9,800 bases of DNA from Oscillospiraceae bacterium (GTDB lineage: Bacteria; Bacillota; Clostridia; Oscillospirales; Ruminococcaceae), in assembly GCA_020024235.1 (NCBI GenBank), contig JAHHUA010000059.1, forward strand, positions 1 through 9,800, written 5' to 3'. Below the pieces are notes generated by a model, which did no database searches, was not told the DNA's origin, and saw nothing but the letters and a program-made list of their open reading frames with translations. Numbering within the stretch: position 1 is the first letter of the stretch; each line of letters starts with the position of its first letter. Of the stretch, positions 6,187 to 9,800 are shown piece after piece. Both the position numbers and the translations under genes were made by a program.

Positions 6187-7140
6187 TTATTTTGAAATGT
6201 CATCTAATATAGTTTCTATTGTGTAGCGGGGACGGGCTTTAACTTCTTTGTAAATTTTACCCACATATTCACCGATAACACCCAGTGCAAAAATCTGAAT
6301 ACCGCCTATAAACCATACAGAACCCATAAGGGTTGTCCAGCCTTGAACGGTTTTTCCACTTAGTTTTAAAACAAGGAGCCAAATAAGACCTATAAAACTG
6401 CAAGCTAAAATTAAAAATCCTAACAAAGTAATAAATCTTATGGGTTTTACACTGAAAGAAGTAATGCCATCAAAAGCAAAGGACAGCATTTTTTTAAGAG
6501 GATATTTAGATTCCCCGGCAAATCTTTCATTGCGTTCATAAGTAACTATGGAACTGTTAAAACCTATCAGCGGAATTACCCCACGCAAAAACAGGTTTAC
6601 TTCTTTATATTCAGAAAGGGATTCTAATGCACGACGGCTCATAAGTCTATAATCAGCATGATTGTTTACAATATCCACCCCTAAAATCTGCATGAATTTA
6701 TAAAATCCTTCAGCAGAAGTTCTTTTAAAAAAAGTGTCGGTTTTGCGGCTGCTTCTGACACCGTAAACTATATCATTGCCTTTTAAGTATTCGTCCACCA
6801 TTTTTTCAATGGCATTTACATCGTCCTGCAAATCCGCATCCAGTGAAATAGCCATATCACAGTGCTCTTTTGCATACATAAGTCCCGCTAAAAGAGCATT
6901 TTGATGCCCTTTGTTTCGTGAAAGCTTTATTCCGCCGAAAAGTTTGTTATTTTCATGAAGTTTGGATATAATTTCCCATGTTTTATCTTTACTGCCGTCA
7001 TTTACCATAATAACACGGCTTTCAGAAGAAATTTTTCCCGAGGAAATCATATTTTCCATAATAACTTTAAGTCTGTTTGAAGTTTCAGTTAAAACTGCTT
7101 CTTCATTATAACAGGGTATAACTAAATATAAAATATTCAT
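6187..7140 (-). CDS. GtrB/CsbB-like polyprenyl-phosphate glycosyltransferase (GT2)
   Basis: A 317-residue membrane-anchored family 2 glycosyltransferase. Enzymes of this type move a sugar from a nucleotide donor to undecaprenyl phosphate on the cytoplasmic face. Visible features are LVIPCYNEEAVL (6-17), VNDGSKDKTW (46-55), LSRNKGHQNALLAG (73-86), the catalytic DAD at 101-103 within SLDADLQDD, YGVRSSRKTDTFFKR (126-140) and HADYRLMSRRAL (161-172). Two C-terminal membrane spans lie at ~236-260 and ~273-293, then GKIYKEVKARPRY. The start ATG at 7140 is preferred over the in-frame ATG at 7152, because the Shine-Dalgarno-like AAAGGGGATGA ends only 4 bases before... the spacer preceding 7140 is usable, while it abuts or includes 7152. 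The gene begins one base after the YfhO stop, so the two are coupled. The sugar is not deducible; GlcNAc or glucose is usual for the family. Confidence 0.92.
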   Translation of the reverse strand: MNILYLVIPCYNEEAVLTETSNRLKVIMENMISSGKISSESRVIMVNDGSKDKTWEIISKLHENNKLFGGIKLSRNKGHQNALLAGLMYAKEHCDMAISLDADLQDDVNAIEKMVDEYLKGNDIVYGVRSSRKTDTFFKRTSAEGFYKFMQILGVDIVNNHADYRLMSRRALESLSEYKEVNLFLRGVIPLIGFNSSIVTYERNERFAGESKYPLKKMLSFAFDGITSFSVKPIRFITLLGFLILACSFIGLIWLLVLKLSGKTVQGWTTLMGSVWFIGGIQIFALGVIGEYVGKIYKEVKARPRYTIETILDDISK

Positions 7141-7141
7141 T

Positions 7142-9565
7142 TTAATTTTCATCCCCTTTGTCAGTGTGAGAATTTTTCTGTTCAGTATTTTGAGGAAGTT
7201 CTGTTTGGGTGTTTGTTTTTTTGCTTTTAATTATTTGCTTATGATTGGTTTTTTTTATCATATTAAAAGCATATACATAAATTATGGCTGTCAAAATTCC
7301 GATTATGCTTATAACAGCCCCTAATTTAATTCCCTTTGGCATAAAGTTAAATCTTATTTCACATTCTCCCGAAGGAATTTCCACTGCCATAAAACCCAGA
7401 TTTGCTTTTATAATATCAGCAGGTTTTCCGTTTACATAGGCTGTCCAGCCTTCTTCATAGGGTACACTGAAAAACATAAGTGTGGGTTTTTCCAGGTTGG
7501 CTTTTGCGGTAAAGCCTTTGTTATCTTTATGGAAGTAGTAAGCAGATTGAGCTTTTCTGTTTTCTACATCTGTTTCAAATTCATCTTCAGTGCTGTGAGC
7601 CAGGTAATAATTATCAAGTTTATCCATAATATGAGAGTATTTTTCAGTTGTTTCTTCATCTTCAACTACCATAGCACCTAAAATGGCATTTGAACGGTCA
7701 TTTTTGGGAACATCCATAAGCTGCTCACGGGTCATAAGAGTGTCATAGCCAAATCCCATAGGAAGATAATAATTGTTTTTATAAATGTTAAAGCCATATT
7801 GTTCATCAAAATATTCAAATCCATACATACTTGATTCTTCATTATCCTTATTTTGAGGAACATAGTAATATTTTACCGAAAGCAGTGAACGGAGAGGATA
7901 ATATTGGATTTCCGGTTTTGAAGATACATCTCTCTTTACACCTACATTGGGGTAAAAATCCATAATAGATACAGGTATTATAGAATGAAAAGCCTGAATA
8001 TTGGGAATATTCCAGTACATACCAAGATTATCCATACTTTTATAAATATCTGTACGGAAAAATTCATCGGTATTTTTATGAGTTATAAGATTATCCCTGC
8101 CTGCTATGGCGGTATTTCTTATCCATTCTGTATTATCGGAGTAGCATTTTCCCAAGCCTATATAAATCCATGAAAAAATTACAGATATGGCAGAAACAGA
8201 AACAAAAAGCAATGTTCGGAAATATCTGCTGTCCCGAAGTTGTTTAAACAGAATATATGTTACAGCAAGACATAGAAAAGCAATAATTACATATCCCCAA
8301 AATCTTTCAGGGTATTTGCTAAGACCGATTTTGTATTCGTCATCAACTTTATTTGGAGTAAGTCCTATTGCCACAGTAAATAAAAGTGTAAACCCAAAAG
8401 TCCACCGTAAACCTCGGTTAATATCCACATTTCGTCTTTCAAAAGCCAATGCACTGGCAAGACACATCATAAGTATAGGCATATAATACCATCTGGCATA
8501 ATAGGAGTCATTAAATAACACAAAGACACTGTTAAATCCGGGAATTATTGCAAAAATAAGAGAGGTAATCAGGATTTTTTTGAGCCAGTCTTTTTTCGCA
8601 GACAGTACATAAGAGATAACACCCGTCATAGAAACCAGCGGCAGCCATAATGTCATAGAGGACCATTTTGCCTTGTGCTCAGGGAAGAAGTTTGGCTGTG
8701 AAGGTAAATCGGGGGGGAAGAACATACTTTGAATAATAGCGGGTAATCTTTGTTCAGCCCAGTAAATCCAAAAATTCCAACCTGTCAGAATATTGTCGGC
8801 AGTGGTTCTGGGATTATTTGCAATAGCCATAATAGAAGGCAGTAAAACCACCATGGCTATGGCAAGACCCACTACAGATTCAAAAGCAATATTAAAGAAT
8901 TTTTTAAAAGTCATTTTCCATTGAACGGAAGTCATTCTTACAAACACATATATTATGACAAATACCACTTCACCAATGAAAAACCAATAATTTACAATGC
9001 AGTTTAATGCTACAGCACATATAAATAAGCCTTTTCTGTTTCGGACAACCAGTTCTTCCACAGCTATTAAAAGCAGAGGAAAGAATATAACAGCTTCATG
9101 GAAGTGATTGAAAAAGGTGTTGTATATGAGAAATCCCGAAAAAGCATAAAGCATTGAGCCAATTTGAGCATAAAATTTATTTTTGGTAAACTGCTCAATA
9201 TATAAATATGATGTCAGTGCTGCACAGGCAGTTTTAAGTGCCAAAAGCGGAGCTATCATATAAGGAACCCATGAACCGGGAAAGGGAAGTGTGAGCCAAA
9301 AAAACGGGCTAAATAACAGATAAAAGCTGTAGGAACCTATAAAATTTACACCTAAATCCGTATTCCAATTCCATAGTACATCACCGCTTCTGACAGCATC
9401 ATGAGCCAAACGGTAAAAAGGAATTTGTTGTACATTAAAATCCCCTAAAAAAAAGAAATACCCCTTATCATAGATTACAAACGGCAAATAGACTATCAAA
9501 GATAAAATAAGCGTAATCAAAAAAGTCTTTGCTGCAAGGCTTTTTTTGTTTTGTTCATTAATCAA
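7142..9565 (-). CDS. yfhO: YfhO-family membrane protein, probable extracytoplasmic glycosyltransferase
   Basis: An 807-residue polytopic membrane protein of the YfhO family (B. subtilis YfhO is somewhat longer, ~860). Residues ~12-32 form the first span. The extracytoplasmic loop contains GDFNVQQIPFYR (41-52) and WNWNTDLGVNF (65-75), the conserved acidic and glutamine motifs of the family. Many more spans follow to about residue 470, then a soluble domain containing PYEEGWTAYVNGKP, a last span at ~746-770 and a 37-residue charged Lys/Asn/Gln-rich tail. In B. subtilis, S. aureus and Listeria relatives, such proteins take a sugar from the polyprenyl-phosphate carrier made by a CsbB-type enzyme and attach it to lipoteichoic acid outside the membrane. 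The adjacent CsbB-like gene supports the same division of labour. The start is TTG at 9565, with AAAGGAG 8 bases upstream. A 7-base G/C run lies at codons 283-285. The polymer acceptor is inferred only. Confidence 0.88.
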   Translation of the reverse strand: MINEQNKKSLAAKTFLITLILSLIVYLPFVIYDKGYFFFLGDFNVQQIPFYRLAHDAVRSGDVLWNWNTDLGVNFIGSYSFYLLFSPFFWLTLPFPGSWVPYMIAPLLALKTACAALTSYLYIEQFTKNKFYAQIGSMLYAFSGFLIYNTFFNHFHEAVIFFPLLLIAVEELVVRNRKGLFICAVALNCIVNYWFFIGEVVFVIIYVFVRMTSVQWKMTFKKFFNIAFESVVGLAIAMVVLLPSIMAIANNPRTTADNILTGWNFWIYWAEQRLPAIIQSMFFPPDLPSQPNFFPEHKAKWSSMTLWLPLVSMTGVISYVLSAKKDWLKKILITSLIFAIIPGFNSVFVLFNDSYYARWYYMPILMMCLASALAFERRNVDINRGLRWTFGFTLLFTVAIGLTPNKVDDEYKIGLSKYPERFWGYVIIAFLCLAVTYILFKQLRDSRYFRTLLFVSVSAISVIFSWIYIGLGKCYSDNTEWIRNTAIAGRDNLITHKNTDEFFRTDIYKSMDNLGMYWNIPNIQAFHSIIPVSIMDFYPNVGVKRDVSSKPEIQYYPLRSLLSVKYYYVPQNKDNEESSMYGFEYFDEQYGFNIYKNNYYLPMGFGYDTLMTREQLMDVPKNDRSNAILGAMVVEDEETTEKYSHIMDKLDNYYLAHSTEDEFETDVENRKAQSAYYFHKDNKGFTAKANLEKPTLMFFSVPYEEGWTAYVNGKPADIIKANLGFMAVEIPSGECEIRFNFMPKGIKLGAVISIIGILTAIIYVYAFNMIKKTNHKQIIKSKKTNTQTELPQNTEQKNSHTDKGDEN

Positions 9566-9573
9566 AATAATTA

Positions 9574-9580
9574 CTCCTTT
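9574..9580 (-). promoter_or_regulatory. Ribosome binding site supporting the TTG start of yfhO
   Basis: AAAGGAG on the minus strand is followed after 8 bases by TTG (9565-9563). No in-frame ATG lies nearby, and the ATG at 9559-9557 is out of frame. The site overlaps the stop codon of the upstream regulator gene. Confidence 0.75.
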
Positions 9581-9800
9581 ATATTAAATTATTCTTGCAA
9601 AATTGGGCTATATGTTCTTTTATCATGCTTTCGGTAAGTGGTTCAATTTCATCAATGTTTTCCACAGGAGAAACATAGTATCGCTGAAAAATTATATAAA
9701 GTGATGAGTAAAATTCCAAAGCCAACACAGCAGGGGATTGATTTTTCATAATGCCGCTGTTTATAAGCTGATAAAAAAGAGTCATTATATAGCTTAAAAT
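9579..9800 (-). CDS. C-terminal part of a probable TetR/AcrR-family regulator (cut by window edge)
   Basis: The frame is open from the right edge of the window to TAA at 9581-9579, giving 73 residues; the ATG at 9785 is probably internal, since the frame continues upstream of it. The pattern FYQLINSGIMKNQSP, then AVLALEFYSSLYIIFQRYY, and the ending SMIKEHIAQFCKNN resembles the ligand-binding C-terminal half of TetR regulators, where an ALEFY.P helix and a final HI.QF helix are common. The DNA-binding N-terminus would lie beyond the window. The stop is 13 bases from the yfhO start, so it is probably the first or an early gene of the yfhO-glycosyltransferase operon and may control it. The family call rests on general resemblance and is moderate. 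Confidence 0.62.
   Translation of the reverse strand: MLSYIMTLFYQLINSGIMKNQSPAVLALEFYSSLYIIFQRYYVSPVENIDEIEPLTESMIKEHIAQFCKNNLI

Noticed and set aside
7141..7152. Start of the glycosyltransferase at ATG 7152, overlapping the YfhO gene
   Set aside because: The Shine-Dalgarno-like AAAGGGG directly abuts this ATG with no spacer; ATG 7140 gives a usable spacing and the usual MNI.YLVIPCYNE family N-terminus.
7985..8486. Two plus-strand open frames (62 and 99 residues) inside the YfhO gene
   Set aside because: They are antisense shadows of a long, family-matching gene and lack start signals.

Overview
The window looks like chromosomal DNA from a low-GC, flagellated member of the Bacillota, probably class Clostridia. 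The signs are A+T-rich codon usage, strong AAAGGAG-type ribosome binding sites, TTG/GTG starts, a GntR/YtrA-type ABC operon, a YfhO plus GtrB-like glycosyltransferase pair, and a near-consensus sigma-28 flagellar promoter. No rRNA, tRNA, CRISPR, insertion sequence or phage genes were seen. The genus cannot be named from this sequence alone.

Plus strand, 1-6139. A few codons at the left edge may be the tail of an upstream gene. A MocR/GabR-type regulator follows (GntR winged helix fused to a PLP-dependent aminotransferase fold). Next is a compact three-gene operon: a YtrA-type GntR repressor, an ABC ATPase and a large ABC-2-like permease with a roughly 330-residue extracytoplasmic C-terminal domain. 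These three genes overlap one another. The operon has a sigma-A-like promoter (TTGCAT-N17-TATCAT), immediately followed by a dyad, ACTGTA-N13-TACACT, that closely resembles the known YtrA operator. It therefore looks like an autorepressed export or sensing system of the type linked to cell-envelope stress.

Behind it sits a separate two-gene cassette (5216-6139): an unrecognised 234-residue protein with a conserved-looking C-terminal domain, and a 67-residue coiled-coil protein resembling the FlxA-like family. Its promoter, TAAAGTTT-N11-GTCGATAT, matches the sigma-28 (FliA/SigD) consensus almost perfectly. I infer that these are late, motility-coregulated genes lying outside any visible flagellar cluster. 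A 14-bp perfect inverted repeat spans this promoter. In read-through mRNA from the ABC operon it could mask the ribosome binding site, but the left arm would be absent from mRNA started at the sigma-28 promoter.

A perfect 18-bp hairpin with A and T tails (6141-6183) ends transcription in both directions. The right-hand third is a minus-strand operon: the C-terminal end of a probable TetR-type regulator (cut by the window edge), a YfhO-family multi-membrane protein and a GtrB/CsbB-like polyprenyl-phosphate glycosyltransferase. By analogy with the CsbB/YfhO pair, the last two probably build a lipid-linked sugar and transfer it to an extracytoplasmic polymer such as lipoteichoic acid. The flippase normally needed is not in the window.
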